This document shows positions 44,101 through 56,100 of a DNA stretch of 64,000 bases, in pieces. The notes under the pieces are model-generated. The model had not been told where the DNA came from and did not search any database. It saw only the letters and a list, made by a program, of their open reading frames with translations. A program made the position numbers and the translations under genes. Every line of letters starts with the position of its first letter. Position 1 is the stretch's first letter. The stretch is from Symsagittifera roscoffensis (Eukaryota; Xenacoelomorpha; Acoela; Convolutidae). The stretch is from contig NC_087066.1 in the NCBI RefSeq assembly GCF_963678635.1, positions 3,212,485-3,276,484 on the forward strand, given 5' to 3'.

Positions 44101-47100
44101 AATTCATTTTGATGCAAATTTTAGCGCAAATATTAGCGCAAATTCATATGGCAATTTTAGAAACATGATGAAGTTCTAAATACTTGAAACGAAATTTCGA
44201 TTTTCAATAAATGACCGGTATTTTGCACTAAGTCTAGTAACAAGTTTGTTTAAAACTGAACTGTCTGTCGTCCATAACCATACTTTTTGAAGAATATAAG
44301 CATGATGTCGCGTTTAAGTTTGTATATTAGTGTATAGTTCTATAATTTTCCGTTAGTCTCAGAATAAGTCAGATCTCAATGAATATAAATTAAGGTAAAA
44401 GAAGAAAAAAAACTTAGCCTAGTGGGACCATGCTTCTAAACGAGATCGTTTTTTTTCTGTACTTCCAAAAGGATATCTAAATATTGAGGCTTTTCTAGAG
44501 TATAGCTCACATCTTGATCAATTATTTTGATCGATGAAACCGTTTTAGTGGAAATTTGAAACAAATAATGATTTAAAATTATGCTGGAACGTAAGCATTT
44601 CAGGGAGTAAAATCTAAATCACAGTGTTGAATTTTGTCAGTTGGTTTAATAGATAACTTCTTTTTTCCACTTTATTCCAGGAGGGATGAGTTTACATTGG
44701 ACAACATTCCATATCTGGGGAAGATTCTGAACATGACTGTCTCTATTAATGACAGAGGCTTTTTCCCGAATTGGGTTCTGTCACGCGTAAGTTTGAAGTC
44801 ATAATATAATCAAAGCTGAAAGTAACACATCAAAGTTCACAAGTTGCCTTGTTAATAAGTTCTAGTTCTGACCATAATCAAAGAAATGATGTTACAGATA
44901 CCTCAAATAAAACTTCTTGGGGTCAAAACTGTCATCATATTGGTAGCTTTTCGACGTTGTTTCAGAGCTGAAAAAATATCTCCGTTTTGAGAAAACTAGT
45001 CTTATCTTTCAGTTTCCATTTTTAAATATCGATTAGCAGCAAATCGATTAGCAGAATGAGTGAACGTCCCAATTATTTAAATTTCATTTAATCTGTACTT
45101 CAGCTAAAATTGGCAGCTGATTGAGACCTCTCATGCTTTCTAAGAAAAAGCTTAAACTTTGATTTTTTGCTGTTTGACCTATAAATTTTGCGTTCAATTT
45201 GTTTTTAAAAGGAAGGCAACCTCCACTTTTAATCATTAAAAGTGGAAAACTTACGAAAAAAATGAAAGACTTCAAATTTCAAAAGTGATTTTTCTTTTAT
45301 TTTCCAACGCAATAAAAGAATTGATTCAGTTTTCTTTACGTAGGATAGCAATACAAAAAAACTCCAATCATAAACAGTTTATGAAGTTCAAAGTAATTCA
45401 ATCTGAAATGTTCATAATCGAAAAAACTTCAATAACTTTCTTTGAACTTTTTTCTGTTTCTCTGTTCTTTTACAGTCTTCTAACGGTCTGTTAGTTGTGT
45501 CTTAAAATGCAACAATTACAATCAGAAAACAGCGGAAAGCAACGAAAAAAATTAAAATGACCAACACAATAGAGAAAACAGAAAACAAAAACAAGAAAAA
45601 CAACACTTTTTTCTTTAATATTAAGAGTCGATGACCGCAGTTTAGACTCTTATCTAGATCGCAATGATTTTTGTCCATTTTTTCGATTCATTCCCTTTGT
45701 AAAAAAGAAAGCAATTTCTACTATCGAACATCAAAAACTGAAAAGGTTACCAAAAAAGTGATCGAATTCTAATGTCAAATTTACATTTTAAATTTCAGTT
45801 TTCCCAAGGAAAAAAAATTAACCTTACAACCCAGATTTTCCAATATGAGTTAACTTTATCAAAAAAAAGTAAATCGTTAATTGTTGATGTTCAAAGACCT
45901 ATAGGCCTATCTAATTTTTTACATGGAAAAATTATGCTAAGTTTTTTGAAAAACAAGCCAGTTTTTGTTTTGTTTACTTGCGTTTGTTGACTATTTTTCA
46001 ACTGCAATTTTCCAATTAATTTCAGTTTTTTCTTTGCCATTTTGATTTTTAAGTGACTCATGGAAATTTAGGGCCGAATATCTATTGTATTTTTTAGCTA
46101 TTTTAGAAATAGCTATTGTATTTTTTTTGAATTTGGAAGTGTAAAAGAACAAAATAAAAGTCAACTTGAAAAATCATGATGATGTTCTTCAGGACCACTC
46201 TTTAAAATTTCGGTTTCACTGGTTTATTTTTAGGTATTTTAGTTTGTTTTTGCTTTAAGGCATAAGTATAAAGAAATGAACAATAGCTTATTGATCCAAT
46301 TTGAAGGGAATAACAATTTTTTCTAAGAGCTCAGTGAGTTTTAGCGTGACTGATTTTTCTTCAATTTTTGAAGAAGAAAAAGGTTCAACAGGTTCCAATC
46401 AGTTTTTGCTGCAGTTTCATTTCTTCTTTCAAACTTTTCAACCATCTGGTAGCTATTTTGTTCAATTTTGGAATTTAAAAAAAACTTCTAGTTTCCTTAA
46501 GTACGTTGACGCATTCATTTTATGTTTTTTTAGTCGATACAACTTTCTTAAGCTGATAAAGTTTTCAACTTGGATAACTGTTATCCAGAGCAACGGAAAA
46601 AATTCAATCCTACTTTTGTGTATCCAGGACTGCCTTATGCACACTAAAATTTAAATTTTGCCTGCAAATATTTTGTTTTTTTTTCGGAAATTTTTATGCA
46701 TAAGTACACCTTGATTTGCGGTAAAACAGAACAAAAAAAATAGGGAAATTTCAAAATTACTGAGAAAATTTTTTTCTGTTGCCATAAAAAAAATGCTATT
46801 CATACTAATTTTGATGAATTTTTTCATGTCATTCGAATTATTTTGTTGTCTTGAGTTTAAGTTTGAAAAAATATTTTACCAGTGGTCATTTTTCGAATGA
46901 AAACATTTTTTGACAAAACAATACACCGATTTTTATTTCATAAAAAGAAAAAAGTTTTTTGAAAATTCGATGGCATCATTTTAGCGAAATGTATGAATTT
47001 TAAATGGCTAGTGTTTTTTTTCATAGCCTTAGTTAATGTAATTGCATGATTAGCATTTTGGGTCTGTAGAGATCAACCCGGAAATGTAATATTTCAAGAA

Positions 47101-50100
47101 TACCAATAAAAATTTTACATACAAAGCCGAAAGCTTAATATATCAGCGCGGATTGTGAGGCAACTTTTTGTTCTGCTGAATTTATTGTTCCGACTTTCGT
47201 AACGAAAGTAACAAAGTATTCGTGCTCAGGGCGGGTTGTTTTTGTCAAACAATTTTTTTCCTTTTTAACTAGCCATTTTTGATATTTTTTAAACATCATT
47301 CGAATCGTATTGTTGTCCTAAGCTTAAGTTTGAAAAGATATTTTACCAGTGGTCATTTTTTGTAAAATTATAGGGGCTTAAAGATTGCCATTTCGGCCAA
47401 TTTGGGACAATAAACGTGCAATATATTTCGCTTTTTTTGCCGTAATGATTTGTTTCTGGGAGCAAAATCTATCACTTTGTATTTTATATGACGTGTGGGG
47501 GGATTATTTTCTCAAAAAGTCTCAGAATTAAAAAAAATCATTTAATTTTTCTTACATTTAGTTTTTTCATGTGATTAATGCTCCATAGACCTTAAAAGGC
47601 AGTCGAAACATTCAGGGTCTTGCCCTTATACGAGCAGTATTGTTTTGTTTTGCTCATAAACTATTTAGAGAAAAGGAACCTATAACATTTGGTTTGACGA
47701 TAAACTTTCCATTATTATGTTCCATAATATCCGCTGTTTTGTTGCAAACCAACTCTTAAACTAACATGAAACTTCTCTCTGTGAAAACTGTTTTGGATAT
47801 TTCCGATAACCATTCCAACTATAACGCCTCCAGTTTCTTGGATTCTGGAGAATGACAGTAGAAAGTCATACAAATTTTCGAGAGAATGTAAGTTTGCTTA
47901 AGCAGGCTTCAACTGCGGAAAACATTTCATTGAAAAACGAAAAGCAACTAATGAAAAACGACAGTCAGAGGCTTCTCGCGCGATTTTTAAAAAATACATT
48001 TGGAATGGATCGAAAGCTGTGCTAAAAATTTATGATAGATTTTTTTATTAATCCGGGAAACCGGAGGTTAAGCATAAGCGGATTAAATGCAAAGCAAAAT
48101 GAATTCGCGGACTTTTTTTTCAGTTTTCACGCTTAACTTTGTTTAAACGGTGGGATGTATACATTCTAAGAGTCCATGGACGTAATTCAAACTCCTATAT
48201 AAGTCCCGACGATTTCTTTTTTCGATTTATTTTGTTTCAGGAAAAAACTTAAAATGCTCTAATAACTAGAGAGAGTGCATTCATACACCTTTCAACACCT
48301 TTATGAATGCCCTTCGGTATATGTGCACTTTTAAAGTTCAATTTAAGTTTATTTGCTGAGAAGTAGGTAAAATTCACTATCCAATTACAGAAGAGGAGGA
48401 GGCGCGAAAATACATGATTGATTTCTAGTTTCGAAAGTGCTATTCTTAAACTTTTACTTTTAAAACTTGAAGCTTTTTATTTTGCTTCCATTGACTTTTT
48501 TCCTACTATTTGTGTTCATCTTTGAGTTCATCTTTATTTTTTGTCAGTTATGTTTTTTTAATAGGAGTCAAAAAACTTTTTAGACTCCTATTAACTTTTT
48601 TTTATAGATTTGCTCCCGTATTAAATAGTTACCAATGGATTCCAACTTGGATTAATTCAAATTCAAAAAAATTATCTTCGGAAGCTAAAGGTCTTCAACG
48701 TTTTTTGCAACTGTAACCAGGCTATGTTTCGAATAATTCCGTCAAAATTCCCTGAAAAGCTCTGGCTAAATCCAGATTTTCGAAGTCGAGCCGATATACA
48801 TTCAGCGACCAAAAACTCAACATCCAGCAAGTTGAACTTTGCAGAAGTTATTAGATGAACTCAGCTCACCGCATCGTTGTTGTGTGAATAGAAAAATAAA
48901 TCACGGTGATGAGTTCTTTGAGAAAAAGGGTGTGGGCTACCGCTTCCCCCTTGCCCACATTTCCTGTAATTGATTTCCACATTTGTTTCTAACAAAAACT
49001 GTTTGTGATTTCAGTTGGCCATCTATTGTGGGAAAGATGGCAGCCTGACTGACTTCCGCATAAAGAGATGGATAAGACTGGGACGTGTGTATGCTTTTCA
49101 GCCACGCACTTACTGTTAGTCAAATCAGGCTACCTTCTGATGCCAGAAACCGAAAACCCAAAAATTTGTTAGCCAATCATAATACGGACTTAAAAATCTG
49201 AAAGAATCAGCTCGATCAGTCAGTTTTAGAAAGCATTAAGAACGCGTGAAATTGTTCGAGCATTTTGCTGCTGTCATGACAATAGCCCCTGTTCATTGCT
49301 TCATATTTATCCATAGAAAAAAAAACGCAGTGAAAAACGTTTGGCGATACTTTAATAACTTGAAAGTTTTACCTAAATCACACGGGCTCAAAATTCTAGC
49401 CTAGTTGCGGTTGTTGGGACTTAAATTTTTTGTATTATGATATTAATCTAAGTGATAATCATAAATATATAAGGCAGTTGCAGTTCGAATTTTAGGGCAA
49501 TTGTTAAACAGGTTAAAATAACGCGTTTTGGACCAATCAGAATGCAGTAAATTCTAATTATTCAATAGAAAGCTCGGTGCTAATTTACTGCTTTTATTAA
49601 AAGGGGGGATTCTTAAGTATATACCAAAGGGGCAATTGTTAAGTAGATCCGGCAGTTCGGGTTTGGGCAAAAGTTTCTATTTGTGACTACCAAAGCTCAC
49701 AAGCATGCTTAACCTGTCTCAAAAATCATCCTGCAGTAAAATCAAAATACAACACTTGCCCTGTTGCCCTGTAAAAAATGAAACAAAAACAACACATTTA
49801 TTTTTGATATTGCACTATATTAGGGGTTAATTTGGTCAATACTGATGGCCAGGGGCGGAACTAAGATTTATTTTGCCAGATTTTTTTGACCGGCCAAAAT
49901 GATTTAACGAGCTGTCCAAAAGCAATACAAACATCCAACAGAATTTTTTGTGCAGCAAGCAAATTTTTGAAAAAGCCTCGCCATGCTGTACAACATATTG
50001 ACGTAAAAGTGTTTTTTTTGGCGATAATCAAATAAGTCTTACTTACCATTCACCATAGGCTTTGGTTTTTCTTCAAACAAAAATTATTTGAATTAGCAAT

Positions 50101-53100
50101 ACATCAGAAAGAGCGTCGAGACGGTGACTGCCTGTGACTAATGCTAGGCAGAGTTGCTTGCTACATTTGACCCTATTATTTACATTACAGATCTTATAAA
50201 AAAATTGATTTTTTTTGTATGGAATGTTTTTGTATGCCTTGTCATCCCTCTGCGTATGAATATCTAATTCTCGGATCCGAATGTATCGATAAACAGAGAG
50301 TCTCAACCGAAGCGTTGTAAAGCGTCTCAACCGAAACTAAAATTTATTCACGACTGAACAATAGTTCAGACAGAGTTCATGTTTGGCGCCTATCAAAGTC
50401 AACTGACTGACCAGCCAAGTAAGGTTAACATAAAAAAAAGAATCATATAAATAACATATAAGTATACTGAGTTTATCAATCCAGACCGGATGACATTCCC
50501 CCTAAGCGGTAAAATCTAAGCCTTATGTTTTGAACTTTCAATTTTATCCCGTGGGAATTTTGATTCCTCCCTTCTGTTTCTATATAACTCTGCTCGTGTT
50601 CCATCTTTGTTGGCTTCCTCCATATTATTTCCATGTTCCTCTTCTTCGTATATTTGTTTGTTTTTCTTTTTTTTCTCGTCTTCTTTCGAATCGTTTTTAT
50701 CCTTCAGAAAAAGAAAGTCATTGTTGTTATCGTTTGTTTCTTCTTCTGTTGGTGATGTTAAGTTCACTACATCTGTCTTTTTCGTTTTGTTTTTCAGGCT
50801 AATGGCTTCAATCATTTTCACGCAAGCTTAATATTCCGGATAGGTGTCTGTGCTTGTCTTTTCTGGCGCAAGTCAATTTCAGATTGAATCATTTTTTTTG
50901 TACTTCGTATGTGTTTATTGCGTTAATCGATACAGTATTCACGAGTGCATTCGATAGCGCTAACTGCTGGTTTCTCGTTGATATTTGTAGTGCACTGCTG
51001 CGTTTTGGGAGGCGTACGTTTTTGAAGTAGCCCTTAGGCAATGGTGCGATATCTTCTTAAAATGTTGACGAACTATCGTCGTTATCTGATCCACTGGATT
51101 TTGTTTTCTCCCGGGTATTGTTATGTGTCTTTTCAACCTTCTCCTCTGTTTGTAAACTCATTCCGCGTGTCGCTTGTAATTTGTGTGTCGGGCGCTTGCC
51201 TGTTCGTTTTCCTGTGGCTTTGTCCTTTCTTTTTTTCGGACTGCTCTGGTTGGCCTGGCTTGTTGTCTTCTCTAGCCGAGTTTTTTTTTCAGTAATCCCG
51301 TTCCTTTGTCCTCCTTGAAGATCGGGTGTTGTGGGGCGTTAGCGTTCTCGATGTCTAAAAAAGAGGGGCAGCATGGTCCTATTCTCCGTGCGGATTTATA
51401 CGCGACGTAATCACTGAGCCGAGAGGGTCTGTGCAGTCCCTATATTAAAAGGTTAAAGACAAATGCGGCTCAGCTATTTCTTAATAGTCTTGGTTGCTTT
51501 TCGAATGTTTATACCCATGCGGTGTGTGGTTTATTTGTTAGAATTTTTACGTCTATGGTTTTATATTCTTGCTTGAGTGTTTTGGGATCATTTACCTTTG
51601 CTGCTATTCTAATTGTTTTTCGTGTCACCTGGCTTATGCGTTTTTTCGTATGTTTGTCCATTTTCGCTTGCACCCCCTTTGTATCTTGCTTTTAACCTAC
51701 CATCGACGACTTCTATAGTTTTAGACTCTGGTAGTGGCGGCTGGTAGTGGCGGCTTTGTAAGGTTCTTTCTATGTAAAGATGCATGTTTTGCCTTTTCCC
51801 AGTATAAAAATTTGGGTGAACTACTAATTGCTACATTTGAAATAGGAGTCTTTGGTTTCCGGCCCATGTCTGCTTCGAACGGTGAAATTTTTGTGACGCC
51901 ATGTGGCGTGATTCTTGGTGTTTTTATAATCTGTGTCACATCGGAAGCGAGTTTGTATTGTGTGTTTGTTTTATCTGTTTTCATTACGGCTAACCTGCGT
52001 TTTAATGTTCGAATAATTCTCTCAAACACTCCTTTTGCTCTATGATCGTCTTCCAAGGCGAAAAGTGAAAGTAGTTTAATATTGTTTGTTCTGCGGAAAA
52101 AAGAAAATTTTATAGGTCTAAATATTTGCGCCTGGTCGCACCTTATTTTTCGAGGTACCCTGTTACTAGAAATGTATCTTCGCAAAACTTAATGGCAACA
52201 TCCGCTGTTGTATTCGAAACAACTTTGCAGTAGGGAAATTTGATTATTGCAACTAAAATGTAAGCGTCCCTATTTAATTTTTTCGGCAGGGGCCCCGCGA
52301 AATCTAACTGGGCCTCTTCCTTGGGCTCTCGTTGGGCTGGAAAGAATGTTTTTTTTTTCTATTATATGTTTTAAATTTTTACCTTGCTCCGTGCAGTGTC
52401 TGCAATTTCGAGCCAATTGTATGATGGATTGGTGGATATGTGGAAACCAGACATTTGGCACAAATCTAGCATGGCTGCCAATCCTGGATGGGTCACGTGG
52501 AGACCGTCGAGCACTATCTGCCGTAGCCGTGTAGTGATGACGATCTTTTCGTCGATTAGTAAACAACCCTCTGTGAAATGTAGTCTGTTTCCAATGTTGT
52601 GCCAGTATGTAGTGATGGCTTCCCAGTCTCTCTTTTTCACGAAGTTTTTAAGGGGCGTAAATTCCTATCCTTTTTTGTGGCAGCAGCAATGAATCGTAAG
52701 TCTAGTACCCGTTGTAACTTCCGGCAAAATTGTGGTGTATCCTCCTCCGCTTCTCTTTGGGGGTCGACTAGTCCCTCCATGATCATACAATGACTGGCTT
52801 GGAACTGCGTTGTCGTCGTCATTGTCGGTGGTTCCACATTGTGCGCCTTTTCCTCTTGCATTTGTATGTTGGGGTTCATGCGGCCAACACAAATTTCTTC
52901 GGTGTCCTCACTTTACCTCCTATCTGGCTCGGTTTGTGTAGCCATTGTTGGTGTGGGCGTTTCAATTTGAGCGACTAGTGTTGTTCGTCCTTGTCTCTTG
53001 AAGTTCGTCCTTGTCTCTTGTTTTTTCGTCGATAGTAGTTCCCTTGCTTCTTGAACTATTGATTTCGAAGCGATGGGAGATTTTTGATCCGGCGTTTTTG

Positions 53101-56100
53101 TCTGATCTTTCTTCTTTTTTCTTCCTTTAGTTGGGGGTCGCTTGTGCCATCTCGGGTCCGATAGTCTCTCTTCTCGGTCCGATGAGCCTTGCCATTGCCA
53201 TTGTACGGTTGACTATTTTCTGCCCCGTGGCTCAGTTGCTCTTAGCTCTGGGGTGATAGAATCTCCCTTGAAACCTGTTGTTTCTTGTTTGCGGCTCATC
53301 TACTTTGTATGAATTGTGAACGCAGAGATAGCGTTGACTGAGATTTTGCAGCTTGGCTGATTATGTAGCTTTTTTCAATGCGGGATAACTGCTGTCTATG
53401 AGCAGAGTTAGAGTGAAAATGAATTGACCGCTTGCGGATTGTTTGGAATGTTTAATTGTTAATTGAGCGTTTGAACCAGCATCCAACAACCTTTGTGATC
53501 AGCTCCTAAGGCGCCTTGTTTTTATTAGCCAGATTATTTGGAATGACATTGTCAATCAATTCGAGGTTGTTTATGAATGCATTAATTGATGCTACAACAA
53601 ACTCCTCATCGTACTCACTAGGGGGTATTATCAATCCAGCTGGATTTCGGGACATGTAATCTATTAGTCCCAGTTTGCTCCCCGCAAGATGTCTGATATC
53701 AAAGTGGAATGGTATCAGTTGATCAACCCAGCGCGTTAGCCTACTATGATTTGTTTTTGATCGTTAACGTTTATAGCGCTGATTAAAGCTTGATGATCTG
53801 TAATGACGGCAAAGTGCTTTCCATTAGGTAGTAATTAAAATGTTCAATTGCCCACTCCACCCCTTATAACTCTTGCTCGTTTACGGAATATTTTTTCTCG
53901 ATGTGTTTAAGGAATATTACGCATAAGCTATGGCTACCCAACCTTCCAGTGAATTTTTTTTAGTGACGCCCCTAATCATGTGATAGACGCATCGCATAGA
54001 CTACGAGTATCGAGGTGTTGGTCAAAGAGTTTGTTTGGTGTTATTTCAACTACCATTTTTAATATATTGGTGAAGGCTGTGTTCTGCTCTGGTTAGCAGT
54101 CGAGTGGTTTATTTTGTTCTGTATATTGTAACAGTGGGCGTAAAGCAGCTTCTGATTGGGCTAATTTTGGTATATATCGTATAAGATGATGTAAGGAGCT
54201 CATAAAGCTTTTTAATTGTTTAAAAGTTTTTGGTGGCGATAATTTTTCAATGGCATCCGTTTCTTTATAAGTGGTTTTTTTACCTCGCAATTGATGTTAA
54301 ACCCTAACCACTCAACCTGTTTGCATGCGATCTTACATTTATCCAATGATATCGCAAGACGTTTTTCGTCTAATGTTGTCAGAACTGTTTGCAATTTCTG
54401 TCGTTGCAACTCCACAGACCCTTTTGTTACGATTAATATGTCGTCTTACTGTGCATAAGGCTGATGAACAAGGCTGAAATTGCTTTGTTCTCTGGTCATC
54501 TTATCCAAAGAGATTTGCTAGTATAAGTACCGAAGGTAGAGTGTTGAAAATAGCTTTTGAGTTGATTTGTCCGGTTTGACCACCTGTGCGATGCTGTCTG
54601 CTGTCCAGAAGTAAGTCGATATTGGGCACTTGGTATTTGTTTTTATGCATGATTTTTTTTTCTTGGAGTCTAACGCTAAGTTGACTGTCTAATCCTTTTT
54701 TACTGTTATGACGATTGGGCTGATAAAATGTCTATCTGAGCATTTATCTATTTGATAATGTGCTTCTGGTCCATTAGCTTGTTTAATTCCGCCTCAACTC
54801 GTTCTTGTAGGTGTACTGGAAAAAACGTCAAGCTTTTTGTTGAAATGGGTTGAAGTCTTTGCTGTATTGGGTTCTCGTCACTTGGTGTTTTGATTTTCTA
54901 ATACACACTCACAGCTGGAAACTATCTCTGATCTATTGTTAAATCTCTGGGTTTGACTCCTCCTGTTCGCGTATGAGTAGCACGTTCTGTTTTTGCTTTT
55001 CTTGGATCAACTTAATGCCTATACGAGGTAATATGTTTCTTCCTATGATGTTCGTTTTTGATCATCGACTATAATAAATGGAGCTGTCTGGATTTTCCAG
55101 CCTCCCGGTTCAATCGTTATTATCAATCTTCCTTTCAGATTTATTGTTTCGTCATTGTAGAATGCTAGATTTCTAGCAGTGTCCTCTGGTGTAACAGTGA
55201 GAATTTGTCTATTTGGTAACCGTTCCATCCACTTTTTGAGATGAAATCAGCGAATGCCACGGGATCTTTTTCAGTTTCTTTGCTTTCTGTTTCAATTTCT
55301 TCCTACTGTTCATCATGTCGATCTCCCAAGTAAATAACGTTTGTGGAGCGACAGACTTTTACAAAATACCCTCGTCTGACGCATTTTGAACCGATCTTGT
55401 CCTTTGCCGGTAGGATTGTAGGTGATTTTGACCGTTTTGGTTTCCGCATTTGAGGCAATGTTTTTGAGAGTTGGAGTTGATGTTCCGTCATTGTTGTCCT
55501 CTTGTGTTTTTTGTTCCACGTGGATACGGTCGACTGCCAAAACCAACCCGGCCTCTTTGTGAGTTTTGCTTGTTTGAGTAACTATATCGACCACGTGTGT
55601 TTATGTAATGTACCGGACTTGTTTTGTTGTTGTCGTTTGTCCCCGAACGGGTTTATCTTCATTGTGCGACTGTGTTGAATGCCCTTTTCCCGGCTTATTG
55701 CGTATTCGTACGAATCATGTAGACTCCATGTTTGTGTTAATATTTATTACTCAATTTTTTCATGTTCATATGCGCGGTGAACATGTCTCTCATCCACTCG
55801 TCTTCATGGTCCCCACAATCAGCTCTTGAAGCTAGTTCTACTAGATCCGCATAAATTTGTTTAAAGCTGTCTGATTTCTTTTGTTTCCTACAGAGAAACT
55901 TGTAACTTTCGAAGGCTACAATTGTGGTCGTAACCAAAGTATTTGGTACTTGTGTTTTTACAAACCCAACCCAAAAATTATGCAAAATTAGATTGTAAAA
56001 AACTCAATTTTTTCGGTTTATGGAAAAATTCTAGGCATTCAGTTTCTATATATGAAACATCACTAATCATATGCAATTTTCTGTACTTATGGAATTGTAT

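Larger units (their letters stand above)
50240..55985 (-). mobile_element. Element C: 5'-truncated relative of element A inside PLAT intron 4
   Basis: Same gene order and family as element A on the - strand: gag end, knuckle, protease, RT, RNase H, linker, integrase, charged 3' ORF, polypurine tract and 3' LTR (50240-50495). The 5' LTR and most of gag are missing beyond 55985. It lacks the minisatellite that splits element A. Coding lesions include a stop in place of the YL of YLDD near 54450. It lies antisense to the host gene. Confidence 0.88.
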
